Assembly (NCBI GenBank): GCA_003255025.1
Contig: QANY01005643.1
Coordinates: forward strand, 186,001-250,000
DNA from: Datisca glomerata
Lineage: Eukaryota; Streptophyta; Magnoliopsida; Cucurbitales; Datiscaceae
Direction: 5' to 3'
DNA: 64,000 nucleotides
Positions 34,194 through 45,475 of this stretch are shown here, in pieces (the stretch's first letter is position 1; each line of letters begins with the position of its first letter). The notes under the pieces were generated by a model. The model saw nothing but the letters and a program-made list of their open reading frames with translations. It ran no database searches and was not told where the DNA came from. The position numbers and the translations under genes were made by a program.

Positions 34194-35444
34194 TTGTAGA
34201 ACCTGAGTTAGAGGAGCTTGGCAAATAATAAGTAAAATAATATTTTTAATGTGGTTTGGCTATTTTTCGTATGTTTACGGTTATCTCATTATCATCATCA
34301 TCACATACTCTGAAACGACACAATTACCTAACACAAATTTTATTACACCTGAATCTGAACTTAACACACGACACCTACGACCCTGAAAACTATAATAGCT
34401 TAGACAAAAGTTATAACTCTTCGATCGGATTAGAGCCAATCCACTAGCTTGGAAAATGTCTTCAATACAGGTAAAGTCCTCTGACTAAGCCTCTCAATAT
34501 AATGAGGTATCCCCTCCTCGGATAGAGCCCTCTTCTCTCATCTTAAATATACCATTTATCTCCTATAGCAGAACCTCCAGATCACCATAAGATTCTCCTT
34601 TTATCTTAGAGTCACCAATCACCTTCTATTGAAGCATAGCTTTTCAACTGTAACCAAAATCTCATATTTATAGTATCTCAAAGTCATAATCACTTTCCTA
34701 TTCAAAATATGAATCTCATTGAAAACCCTTTATCACCACAATATTTTTTCCTAAAATATCTCCATTAATCAAGAAACCAATCTCTGAGTAGTTTGAGGCA
34801 TATTTTTTAACAAATTTCCACCTTAACTCAAGTTCCACCATCTCGAACAATCATCATTGCTGCAGCTCCACGATAAATTAAATCACCTTCCATCATGGTC
34901 ACCTAACTTTAACATAACCATACATTTGCATGCTTTAGATTTCCTCTATCTCGAACCAAAACTCTTGTATCGTTCATGATCAAACGATCAGCTCTGATAC
35001 AACTTGTTGTAATTGAAGCGTCATAAACAATAATTAAATCAATCAATATTTTTAATGTGGTTTGGCCAATTTATCTATGTTCACGGCTATCTCATTATCA
35101 GCGTCATTAAATACTCTAAAATGACACAATTATCTAATCCGAATTCCATCAAATCTAAACTCACACACAACACACACCTTGGAAACCATAACTAACTTAG
35201 ACAAAAGTCACCACTCTCGATTGGACTGGAGCCAACCCACTAGCTTGAAAATCGTCTTCAACATGAATAAAGTCTTCTAATTAAGCCTCTCAATATTATA
35301 GGGTATCCACTCTTAGGATATAGCCACTTCTCTTATCTTAATATTATTATCTATATCTTAAGGCAGAGCCTCCTCATCAGTAGATGCTCCCTTAAGGTAG
35401 AGTCACCTCTCACCTTCTATCAAAGTAGAGACTCCGAAGCCAAG
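34194..35444 (-). mobile_element. TRIM-like miniature LTR retrotransposon
   Basis: Two direct repeats of about 430 bp (around 34210-34640 and 35030-35440) share 'tatttttaatgtggtttggc', 'tatctcattatca', 'gcttagacaaaagt'-like text and 'aagcctctcaatat'. Between them on the minus strand lies a primer site TTGTATCAGAGC (about 34992-35003; initiator-tRNA type, copia-like). About 190 bp later comes GGTGGAAATT followed by TGTTAAAAAATATGCC, which looks like a PPT and LTR start (near 34821). The interior has no coding capacity, matching TRIM elements. The upper LTR seems truncated, because sequence past 35444 no longer matches the lower copy. Confidence 0.6.
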
Positions 35445-35451
35445 TGAGTGA

Positions 35452-36539
35452 TAACATTATTGACCCTAATTAATGTGACAATTTTGATGATGATAAATAA
35501 CATGTGGATTAATATTTTAGTCAAGTGTTTATGCCCAAAATAAAGTGAAAACAAGGTTGAAAACACTTAATTATAACTGTTTATGCAAAAAGAATAAAGA
35601 GTAACCGAAACAACATATTGTGAGACACATGATGTATTCTATCAAAGTTATCTAAACTCATAACGTTGTAAATGATCCAGAAACAGACCAAACCGCTCAT
35701 GAACCAAACTGAAATGAACAAAATTATATAAAAGTATTAAGACTCGGTTTAACTCTGGATCAGCATCCAAACTGTCTCAACTTTAGCGTGTAGAACCATC
35801 TGACACTAGTCGACATGTGGGCAATCCATCGGTGCACTGATTTGTACAATTAAGGAATAAAATTCTCAAATTGCCAAACCGGTCCACCAATCGGCTCTAA
35901 CCAGTGAAGTAGTAAGTACATTTAAGAAATTTCTTCTTTAATTTACAACCGCTACATCGGTTTGTCAAAAATGGTCAACCTTTTGCTATAGTGTTTCCAA
36001 CACTATAAATACCCACGACATTCTCCATTGTTTTACACACCTCTCCACACCACTCTAACGATTATGTATGGAGTTTCATAATTTTGAGAGGCTTGTATTT
36101 TAAGCGTCTTTTTGTGAAAAATTCTATACAGAAGCTAGGAAAGAATTGAAAGCAAAAAATTGAGAGATTTACTCTTTGAGAGAGAGAGAACGATTTTGTA
36201 AGAGATCAAAATCTCAACCAAGCTACATTGTCAACAAAACATGATCACAAGGCAAAAATATTCAATGGGGATCCTTGGAGCATAGACTTAGTGATAGGTT
36301 ATCCTGAACCACGTAAAAATATTATGTGTCGAATCTCTCTTCCTTACTCTTTTTGTTTACTCGCACGTTTTATTTTTTAGCTTTATTATTTAGCATCGTC
36401 ATTATTTTAATTGCACGTTTATTATTTAGAGCTTGATTTATTTATTTATTATTAATTTTATATTTGAAGTAATTTTATTATCTGATTAAGATTATTAATC
36501 TTTAATATTTTTCCCATATGTAAGAAGTGTCATCACAGT
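35452..36539 (+). repeat. Solo LTR-like segment with its own TATA box
   Basis: The segment starts TGATAACATTATTG and contains TATAAATA (36004-36011). A GA-rich leader with 'gagagagagaacgattttg' follows, then 'cctgaaccacgtaaaaatat' and an AT-rich tail ending near a CA at 36534-36539. This order resembles LTRs of Sirevirus-type copia elements as I remember them. No primer site or second LTR is found, so it may be a solo or truncated LTR. The borders are approximate. Confidence 0.42.
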
Positions 36540-37311
36540 CCTAAAAATATAGGCCCAAATTTTGACCATCAAAAGGTGTGTAACTCCCAGGAACAAGGGG
36601 AATCCTAGAAGCCAGTCTCTTGGTTGAGATAACTAAGGATATAAGTTAGCACAAAATAACTCTATCCTTTCAAGCTGAGAGAAAAGATAGGTCAGGTGTG
36701 TATGCATAAGAAGACCATTCAGGGTGGTAAACGGAAATGAGAAGCATGCATTGTAGGCCACTACATTTATAGAAGACATCATTTTCTCTTATGCAACATG
36801 CAACCCATAAGCTATGGGGAGAGAAATAGGTCTTCTTCAGATACTTACAATCGAGTATGGTTTTTACTTCTTTGGATTTAGCTATGTCCAAACTAAAGAT
36901 GAGAATTTTAGAAAATGATCTTTGGCACATCTTACGCAACCCAATTATCCTAAGAGTTGGAGATGAAGCTCTTTAAGGAAGCTTAGAATAAGAGTCTAGT
37001 ATAAGAAAAACTTTAAAACATTCCTCTTGAGCTCTAGAGAGGAGAGGACTATGTAGAATTTCTAGTGTAATAAGAGTTCCCCTATAAGTTATGACTAAAG
37101 ATTGCACTCATATTTTCTTAGCTAGAATATGCATTGAAAAAAAATAGATGTCAACTCATAACTAAATGAAGAAAATGCGATGAGAGAAAACTTTAAGGGT
37201 CTTAGTGGAATAATCAGGCTTGCCAAGGAGATATAAGAACTACTCCCTTTTTTAGGCATAATTGTGAATCCCCTTTGTACAGGAAAACCACCAAGAATCC
37301 TTACTAAGCAC
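36540..37311. other. Unassigned DNA between LTR fragments
   Basis: A minus-strand open frame (36939-36670) has no motif that I recognise and could be chance. Composition is less AT-rich than true intergenic parts, so this may be an eroded repeat. Nothing firmer can be said. Confidence 0.3.
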
Positions 37312-37558
37312 TGTTAAGAGAAATTAGCCTAAGCAGCAACATGTCTTATCAACAGAAACAAGAAAAATGAGATTACTCTGGAGATCTCTATGGAGCAACA
37401 TATTGAAGTAGTAACTGGCATATTATAGAATGAATATGTAAAACAGAAAGAAAGAAATGAGAGAAAGAGAATAAAGAAGATGAGGAAAAACTATAAAGAG
37501 AAGAATAATAACCAACTAACTAATCTTTAATATCTTGATTACAATATATCAGTTGTCA
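37312..37558 (-). repeat. 3' LTR and PPT of the minus-strand copia remnant
   Basis: On the minus strand TTTGAGAGGGGG precedes TGACAACTGATA at 37558, the expected PPT and LTR start. The LTR end ..CTCTTAACA is placed at 37312 from its CA terminus. There is no partner LTR to confirm the length of 247 bp. Confidence 0.55.
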
Positions 37559-37839
37559 CCCCCTCTCAAATTGATGCACCAATTTGGATCTTAAGGAAGA
37601 AAAATGCATAAAAGATAAAGGCTTGGTAAAGAGATTTGCAAGCTGATCAGTATAACAGATGTACATGACCACTAAATCCTTTTTAGCAACATTCTCTCTG
37701 AAAAATGATAGTTTATCTCTATATGTTTGGTCTTGGCATGGAAAACAAGATTAGTAGGACGAAAAATAGTTCAGACATTATTACACCAAAGTGTAGGAGG
37801 AGAGAGAAGAGAAATATGAAAATCTTTAAGTAAGTGTCT

Positions 37840-38950
37840 TATTGAACAAATCTCAAGTAACATTTGTCAACGACCTATATTTTACCTCAATAGTGGACCT
37901 TGTTACAGTTGGTTGCTTCTTCGCAGATCATGAGATTGGATTTGAACCAAGAAAGACTAGAAAACCAGAAGTCGATTTTCTGGCAGTATTGTCATCAGCC
38001 CAATCTCCACCAGAGTATGCATTAAGAGATAAAGACCCTTTTTGAAACATGAAACCCTTAATACATGACCCTTTTAAGTATCTAAGTATCTTTTTTACTA
38101 CTGCAAAGTGATTTTGAGGTTGGTTTACGCAAAGGTGATATCAGGCCTTATAAAGATATGGTATTATAATCCTCCAACAAGTGTTATATAGGGAGTTGGA
38201 TCTGGCATTAGAGAAGCTTGAATGTCATAAAAATAGTTTTGAGAGTGAAAGGAGTTTTGTAAGGTTCAACAATGCTTCATCCTGCTTTAGTGAGTAGATC
38301 TTGAACATACTTTTGCTTATACATAAATATACCCTTTGAATATTGAGAAACATGTCATCCAAGGAAGTATCTTACTATGCTAAGATCTGTGATTTCAAAT
38401 TCATTCTTGAGCTGCTCAATTAATGAATGAGTGAAAGATGGATCATTTCCATTCATTACTATATGATCAACATAGAGTGATAGATAGGTCACTGATTTAG
38501 TAGATGTACACACAAATAGAGATGACTCCGCAGTAGAAGTATCAAAATCAATTATAAGTAGATAACAAGTGATCCTTTCAAACCAAGCCGCAAGTGTCTA
38601 TTTGAGACAATACAAGAACTTATGTAACTTGTAAACATGATTGAGAAATTTGAATCCACAAACCCTTGAGGTTGGGATATGTAAATCTCCTTTTATGAGA
38701 AACCATTATTTACATGTAGTTGATGTAAAGACCAATCACAATTAGCAGCTAAGGATAGACGTAACCTCATTGTTGTAGTCTTTACAACATGACTGAAAGT
38801 TTTTGAATAGTCTAGGCCTGGTAATTGGTAAAAAACTTTAGCAACTAGCCTTGATTTGTTCCTTGCAATAGTCCATTCTAGACTATACTTCAACTTATAG
38901 ACCCACTTACATTCAATTAGATTTTTATTTTGAGGAAGCAGTGTCAATGA
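37840..38950 (-). pseudogene. Copia RT and RNase H remnant
   Basis: RT block: LIECKWVYKLKYSLEWTIAR, then KSRLVAKVFYQLPGLDYSKT, then FSHVVKTTTMRLRLSLAANC and LHQLHVNNGFS, with near-consensus spacing for copia RT motifs. RNase H block: LNAYSGGDWADDNTARKSTS, then GFLVFLGSNPIS, a stop in place of the usual Trp, and SAKKQPTVTRSTIEVKYRSL. The RT palm with its YVDD motif is not readable. Function is lost. Confidence 0.75.
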
Positions 38951-39789
38951 CCATGTATACTATTGTTGACCAGCAGTGAACTCTTATGCCATAGCTTGTC
39001 TCCACTTCTATGATTTTATAGCAACAGAGTTAGATATAGGTTCATTATCTGATTGAATAAGGGAAATTGGCTGAGACATTACTAAGTAAGACTTTTTTTT
39101 TTCTGATGCCTAATTTGAACCCAGTTGTCATAGGGTGAGAATTATTTGTAGTAAAATAAAAAGAAATAACATTTGTATGTATCAGATTATAAGTAACAAG
39201 ACGTAATGTAATTGTGGGAGGAGGTAAGTCGGGATGAGTGTTGCGGAAAGGCCAGACCAATAGACATGGAGGAAATAAGTATGGAGAGAATTCTAGTTGA
39301 AAGAATATCAGAAGAAGTGTTGGTAGCAGGAGGAGCTATATCAGGAGAAATATTTGATGATATCATAAGAGGTACGACTGTAGAGTTTTGAGAAGTATTG
39401 TTTTGTTTAGAAATTGGTGTTCTGGATGAGGAATACGATGAAAAAGGAAAAGCGTGTTCATAAAAAAAGAACATGTCTAGATGTGATTATCTTTTGTGAA
39501 GTGATGATATAGTAAATATATCATTTAGAGTGTAGTGAATAGCCTATAAAGACATGCTGATTAGATTTAGATTTTAGTTTCATCATGTTATAGGATAACA
39601 TGTACAACCAAATACTTTTAAAGTTGTATAATCTAGCATATATCTAAAAAGTCTCTCAAAAGGACTCAAATTATTAAGAAGAGGATAGTCATTTTATTTA
39701 TGAGAAAGGTGACAGTAGCAAAAGCATGAAACCAGAAAGTTAAAGGAATTGAACTTTTAAACAGTAGTGTGAAGGTTGTCTCAATTATA

Positions 39790-40106
39790 TACATATGCTT
39801 ATTCTCTACAGTTCCATTTTGTTCAGGTCTTTATGGACATAATCATTGATAAAAACTCCATTAGATTCTGGGTAATTGTCAAAGGTTTTGCTCATGCACT
39901 CACCTCCACCATTAATTCTTAAAGTCTCTACCTTTTGAGAAAGAAGATTCTGAACATAAGGTAAGAGTTTTTTACAGATTAAAGAAACTTCAGATTTGTT
40001 AGACACGAAAAAGATCCAAGTGTATTTATAAAAGTCATCTACAAATGAAACATAGTACTTGATTCTATTAAAATAAGTGATAGCATAGTAATCAATTCCA
40101 TTCTGA
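39790..40106 (-). pseudogene. Copia integrase core, distal part
   Basis: The sequence reads IKYYVSFVDDFYKYTWIFFV, then SNKSEVSLICKKLLPYVQNL, then ETLRINGGGECMSKTFDNYP and ESNGVFIN. The catalytic Asp of the usual RTDGGGEF motif is replaced by Asn (RINGGGEC). It continues the domain begun at 41067-41120 after an interruption of about 960 bp. Confidence 0.75.
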
Positions 40107-41065
40107 TAGTTATTTCAGTTTTTAAAAAAATGAAACATTTCAAATATTTTAGTGTTCCGGTAATGTGTTTCGGAAAAAAATTTCAAACACATAAGTAATA
40201 TTATAAAATTTACTATACATTATATAAGTAAGTAAAAATTACAAATTCCATGAGAAATTGTCACATATAGTTGAAATTTATCATAAAAGTTATTTTAAGA
40301 TTTTTTAATAAAATATTATTATAATAGTCTTAAAGTAATATTATAATAGTCTTAAAGTAATATTATAATAGTCTTAAAGGAATATTATAATAAAACTTCT
40401 CTCTAACATGCAGCGAACATTCCAGATTACCCTCTAATCCCATTTACCCCAAAATAAACTACCCTTCTCCATTTTGCAACCATTCCCTTTCAGATCTGTT
40501 ATTCCTCAAATTTACAAGTGTAGGGATGAGCACAACAGTGACTTTCCCTTCGTCCGTAAGTCTCGTTCGCTTCATCGTCTTTGGGTTGGGCAGTCTCTCT
40601 CTATTGATTTCTCAATATGTCTATGATTTTCATAAATGACTCTCTATCCATTATGCTAGGTTTCTTCAAATTCTGTCATTCTCTATTTGTCAATTTCTAA
40701 GATATTTTCTTCACCTCTTGATTTCTCAGTCTTCTCTACAAGATTTCTCAGTCCGTCTCTCAATTGATTTCTCAGACATTTTAATCTAAATTCTCTATTT
40801 TGGTTCTTTGATTTCTTTTTCCTTATTTCTCTATGCTTTTTCAGATTAGAGAGAAATAGATTGGGTTGTTGGGCTTAGGACAATTCTGAGGCTGGGTTTT
40901 TTGTCCATTTCACCCTGCAGCTTCGTTTCACCGTTCTGGGTGAAATCTGGTCATTTTGGCCGGAATTGACTAGAATTTTGGCCGGAAAATTTACAACCCC
41001 AATTCATTTTGTTCCTGTCCCAGAATCAGAATATTCTGTTTGTTCCGGCCAGACGGAACGAATTT
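40107..41065. mobile_element. About 960-bp insertion inside the minus-strand copia integrase
   Basis: On the minus strand HSDVWSPTPVAHD stops at about 41066 and the next integrase residues resume at about 40106, so DNA between them is foreign to the element. It contains three 22-bp tandem units (40311-40393) and a pyrimidine-rich stretch (40530-40830) with many 'gatttctcag' copies. Its right end is rich in 'ggccgg' (40950-41060). Terminal repeats and a target duplication were not resolved, so the class is unknown. Confidence 0.5.
40311..40393. repeat. 22-bp tandem repeat, more than three copies
   Basis: Units of the form taatattataatagtcttaa + ag follow one another almost without change, inside the 960-bp insertion. 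Confidence 0.85.
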
Positions 41066-41066
41066 G

Positions 41067-41440
41067 TCAATCATGAGCAACAGGGGTCGGACTCCATACA
41101 TCACTGTGTAGTATTTCTAAAGGATTGAAAAAAAGAGTTCTAGAAAAAAGGAAAAGGAAATCTTGATATTTTACCTTGAATACAGCTAACACAAGAATTA
41201 GAATCATATTTACATGATATTCCAAATGAATTTTGAATCTCTTGATAATGTGAGTTGGGCGAAGCTTGTGTTGTTTCCCAATTCTTTTCCTAGACATATT
41301 TTCATCTGGCGGCTTGCTTTCTAGAATAGGTTTTCTACCACCCAATTCTATGGCAATGAGGTTTAGTAACTTATTTAGCATGTGTGTTTTGTGTTGACAG
41401 GACTGAAACTTGTGAACACATTTACTGTAGGAAAGATGCA
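41067..41440 (-). pseudogene. Copia pre-integrase zinc-binding region and integrase start
   Basis: Joining minus-strand frames gives NSFGISCKYDSNSCVSCIQG, then KISRFPFPFF, then NPLEILHSDVWSPTPVAHD. The CVSC motif and HSDVW (first catalytic Asp) are hallmarks of the copia integrase N-terminus. It ends abruptly where the 960-bp insertion begins. Confidence 0.65.
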
Positions 41441-41449
41441 ATCATTTTG

Positions 41450-43480
41450 TTTGTTCATGGATTCTTAATTTTGTTTTGACTGAGATTTGCACTAGCTTAT
41501 TGTATAATGAGCTACAAGGGAGATTTGGCTAGATCTCTCACAACGCTTTATTCAATCAAATGCTCTACTTATTTATCAAATGAAGCAGTCGATCAATGAG
41601 ATATAACACACGATAATATGTCTGTCTCAGCATATTTGTCTAAACTCAAATCACTATGGAATGAACTTGGTTCACTTATCTCAGTATAACCATGTACTTG
41701 TGGACATGGCAAGGCAGTTGCTGATCAAACCCAACAAGAGAGAGCTGTAGAATTTTTGGAAGGTGTTCATGATCGATATGCAACACTCCAAAGTCAAATA
41801 CTTCTTATGGATCCTTTTCTAACCATAACTAAGATTTATTCTCTTATGCATGAAGAATAGAAACAAGAAGAGATACACTCATTATGATCTCTTATTCCAA
41901 ATGTTGCAGCGCTTGCTGTCAAACTTACCACTCATGGAAGCAATTACAACTGTGGTAGTCCTTAAAATCGCAAGCCTTGTTTTCATTGTGATCATTGTGG
42001 TGGTGACAACCACACTAAAGATCATTGCTACAAACTCGTTGGCAACCCTTCACGAAAATATGAAACTGCTTTAAAGACACCAAAATCCAAAGACAATGCA
42101 CTGGTATCAATTAGTCAAGAGCAAGATGACAAATATTTGGCTATCCTCTCTACAGGTCGCAACGAATGTACTGACAATTTAGCAGGTGTAGCCTTAATCG
42201 TGACTATAAATTTAATTTGGATTATTGATACAGGAGCAGCTAATCATATGTGCCATATTTTATCAGGTTTTTCTTCTTACAAGCCTTGGACAAACCATTA
42301 TATGTCCAACTTCCTGATGGTTCACATGTTAGCATTACCCATATTGGCACAATCTAATAACAACTTATCACATGGCATTGAGGTTGCTCATTCTAAAAAA
42401 GGAATTGTCCTCTCTTAAAAGAAGTATATACTAGACATTCTCAAGGAGTGTGGTTTGACTGATGGTCTTATCTTAGATTTTCCTATGGAACAACAACTTC
42501 GTCTGTCACCTACTGATGGTACGTTACTTTCTGACCCTACTCCATATCGCCATTTGGTTGGTCGTGTCATATACGTTACAATAACAACGCCTGATAATAA
42601 ATATCCGGTTAACATATTGAGCCAGTTTATGGATGCATCACGTAATGCCCATTTAGATGCTACTCATCGGGTGGCTTATTATTTAATGAGTTCCATTGAG
42701 AAATGAATTTTTTTATCATCCTCTAGTAGTCTTCATTTACAAGGTTATTGTGATTTTGATTGGGCAGGATGTCCAGTTACTCATTGATCCACCACTAATT
42801 ATTACACTATTTTGGCATCCAATCTTTTGTCTTGGAAAACTAAAAAGCAAACCTTAGTTTCTCGTTCTTCTGCCGAAACTGAGTATAGACCTATGCCGAC
42901 TTTAACTTGTGAGTTTCAATGGTTAAAATATTTGCTTCATGATTTTGGTATACATCCTACATTTCCTATCAATATGTTCTGCAATAATGGGGTTTCCTAA
43001 CACATTGCCAACAATCATGTTTTTCATGAGCGCACCAAATACATTGAGTTGATTGTCATTTTTTTTAAGGAAAAAATTCAATTCAAGTTTATGATTTGTA
43101 CCGTCTTCAGCTTAACTTGCGGACGCATTTACCAAACCATTGGGTAAATATAAATTCCTTTGTTTAATGGATAAGATAGGCGCTATATCCTTACATGCTC
43201 CACCTTAAGGGGGAGTGTTAAAATTCCTTATACAAGTTGCATTGCTATCATATGCAAGATTTCAAAAAGTCTTTTCCACCAATTATTCTTCTACTTGTAT
43301 AGCAATTTTTCATTACTAGATAGAAATATATTATTCTGTAATTACTCATTTTCCATGCAATTTTTTCCCATGTATTTCATTATTCTGTAATTAATCTCTT
43401 TCATGTAATTTATTACTTTCCATGTAATTTCTTTCTTTCCATGTAATTTATTTCACATAAATAAAATTCAAAGCAATGAG
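41450..43480 (+). mobile_element. Ty1/copia deletion derivative with 3' LTR
   Basis: Mixed frames give gag (41500-41850, UBN2-type region with SAYLSKLKSLWNELGS and TCGHGKAVADQTQQERAVEF), a zinc knuckle region near 41955-42040 (CFHCDHCGGDNHTKDHCYKL in another frame) and protease (IIDTGAANHMCH, 42219-42254). After SNNLSHGIEV the text jumps to RT C-terminal sequence (AHSKKGIVLS, ILKECGLTDGLILDFPME, DPTPYRHLVGRVIYVTI). RNase H (GYCDFDWAGCPVTH, SWKTKKQTLVSRSSAETEYR) follows. PPT AAGGGGGAG precedes an LTR starting TGTTAAAATT at 43216. The LTR end (about 43450-43560) is uncertain. Integrase and most of RT are missing. Confidence 0.75.
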
Positions 43481-43559
43481 AATCCTCAATTGAGGAACTT
43501 ATAAGAAATTCCAATTCTTCTCAGAAATCAAGGAATTTTGAGGGTAGAATCGCCCGATA

Positions 43560-44166
43560 AAACAAACTTTTGTAAACTTATAACTAGTATAGATTATGAA
43601 ATTCTATGAATACCACGGACGCAAATATTAATAGAATTCTTCAATCTTATTGGTCCCTTAATAGTTGCTACATTTTCTCAGGGTCATTAGGCATGCGCCT
43701 TTTGAGTTTTGTGTTGTGGCCTTGTGCTTGGTTTTCTTGCTCTCCCTGGGTTTTGCGAAATTATGAACTAGCAAACCTTTGACGAGCCAAGTAGACAAAT
43801 GACTCTACATGTCTCTCGTAATCTCTACCGCATGTATAAGCAATTTCCCATTCACACTAATAATTATTTCTGAAGGTTGACTTCTTTTGTTATTCTCAAC
43901 AAAGTTATCCTACCTATTTCACTAGTTCGTTGGAAGATACTAAACTTTTATATTTGAAAAGTGTTTTATAAGGAATGATTTATTAAATAGATGGTGGTTG
44001 ACAGAGTAATATTTGATCACAATTTCCAGTTGGACGAACCAAATATTGTTCAGATGTGTGTCTTGATCAAGAATTACACATCTTAATTTTGAAGAAAACC
44101 AAACAAAAATTCACTAAAAATCAAGAAACCATCAAACTCTCAATCTATATCTTATTGGAGATAAAC
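43560..44166. other. Intergenic DNA left of the third copia element
   Basis: No gene or repeat structure that I can support. It ends ..ataaac directly before the copia 5' LTR. Confidence 0.4.
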
Positions 44167-44445
44167 TGTTGAATAAACATTAAATGTTATGTTTTAGTGG
44201 TTTTTTCAATTAGAAGTTATAATTTAGAAGTTACAATTTAGAAGATAGTGAAAATATAAAAGGTCAAGAGTCTTTGTAGATGAAAGGTCAATGGGTGATA
44301 GATTTAATTATTTTTCAGTTTTTTTGGCAAGAGTAGAGTCTATATAAAAGCCTTGTTGAGTTCATTGGAAAACACAACTTAGAGGAATACAAAAGTTAAA
44401 TATTTCAAGTGAGTTTTTAGTTTACAAGTGAGTTTTTAGTTTACA
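44167..44445 (+). repeat. 5' LTR of the third copia element
   Basis: It is collinear with 48524-48818 and carries the same 'agagtctatataaaagcc' TATA region (44334-44351) and the repeated 'gtgagtttttagtttacaa' at its end. The 3' copy has a short extra segment near 48640-48655. Confidence 0.9.
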
Positions 44446-44459
44446 AATTGGTAGAGCCA

Positions 44460-45475
44460 ATGGAGAATGTGACGGGTCAAATGCCGCTACCACGACTAAC
44501 GAAGGCGAACTATGAGAACTGGAGTATTCAAATGAAAGCTCTTCTCGGCTCTCAAGATGCATGAGAGGTGGTCAAAAAGGTTTCGAAGAACCAATAAATA
44601 CCATGGGATATACGGCGGCTCAAAACAAGGCGTTGAAAGAGGCGTGAGCGAAGGATAAGACGGCGTTATACATGTTGTTTTGAGCCGTTGATGAGTCGGG
44701 CTTTGAGAAGATTGCCGGTGCAACTACTTCAAAAAAAGAGTGGGACATTTTAGCAAAAGTGTTCAAAGGAGTCGACCGAGTCAAGAAAGTGCGTCTCCAA
44801 ACTCTTCGTGGCGAGTTGGAGAGCAAGAAGATGAAGGAGTCAGAAAATGTATCTGACTACATCACGCGTGTACAAACCGTGGTGAACCAACTCATTCGTA
44901 ATGGCGAAGCGTTAACCGATACGCGAGTTGTGGAAAAGATTTTAAGATCATTAACCGACAATTTTGAGAATGTTGTGTGCGTAATAGAAGAATCAAAGGA
45001 CCTTGCGACGCTCACAGTCGACGAGCTTGCCGGTTCTCTCGAGGCACACGAACAATGTAAGAAGAAAAAAAAGGAGGAGACACTCGAGCAAGCACTTCAA
45101 ACCAAGGCGTCAATCAAAGATGAAAAGGTATTCTATTCTCAAAATTTTTGAGGTAGATGGCGTGGCCGTGGAAGTCGTGAAAATGGTCGCGGTGGTCAAG
45201 GCAGCAGTCATGAGAGGTACTATAAGGAGAAGCGACAGTCGAGCCAACCAAATTGGCATGGAAGAGGACGCGGCCGAGGAAGAGGCGGCTGGTCGAACTA
45301 TTCCAACATCGAGTGCTACAAGTGTTACAAGTATGGTCACTATGCGAAAGATTGCAACTCCGACAAATGTTATAATTGTGGTAACGTGGGGCATTTTGCA
45401 AAAGATTGTCTAGCTGATAAAAAGGTGGAAGAAACAACCAACCTAGTCTTGTAAGACGAAAATGAAGGCCTTCTC
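44460..45475 (+). pseudogene. Copia gag with two CCHC zinc knuckles
   Basis: From ATG 44460: MENVTGQMPLPRLTKANYEN, then WSIQMKALLGSQDA and a stop. A one-base deletion near 44578 shifts the frame. UBN2-type gag continues as VRLQTLRGELESKKMKESE, then VSDYITRVQTVVNQLIRNG, then EKILRSLTDNFENVVCVIEE. An Arg/Gly-rich stretch leads to two knuckles, CYKCYKYGHYAKDC and CYNCGNVGHFAKDC (about 45319-45411). Gag packages the element RNA. Five stops are present, including TGA 45149 and TAA 45452. Confidence 0.88.

Larger units (their letters stand above)
37312..41440 (-). mobile_element. Decayed Ty1/copia element, minus strand, 5' truncated, integrase split by an insertion
   Basis: In descending coordinates the order is pre-integrase/integrase start (41400-41067), an insertion (41065-40107), the rest of integrase (40106-39790), a Ser/Pro-rich linker (39480-39190), RT (38947-about 38100), RNase H (38045-37840), PPT and 3' LTR (37558-37312). 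Gag, protease and the 5' LTR are absent: at about 41445 it abuts another copia remnant in the opposite orientation. Stops are scattered throughout. The integrase-before-RT order identifies the copia superfamily. Confidence 0.78.

Noticed and set aside
36670..36939. 89-codon minus-strand frame considered as a host gene
   Set aside because: No recognisable domain, signal peptide or gene context; too short to separate from chance.
45003..45437. Overlapping long frames on both strands around the copia gag
   Set aside because: They are shadows of the gag frame, which alone shows the zinc knuckles and conserved gag motifs.
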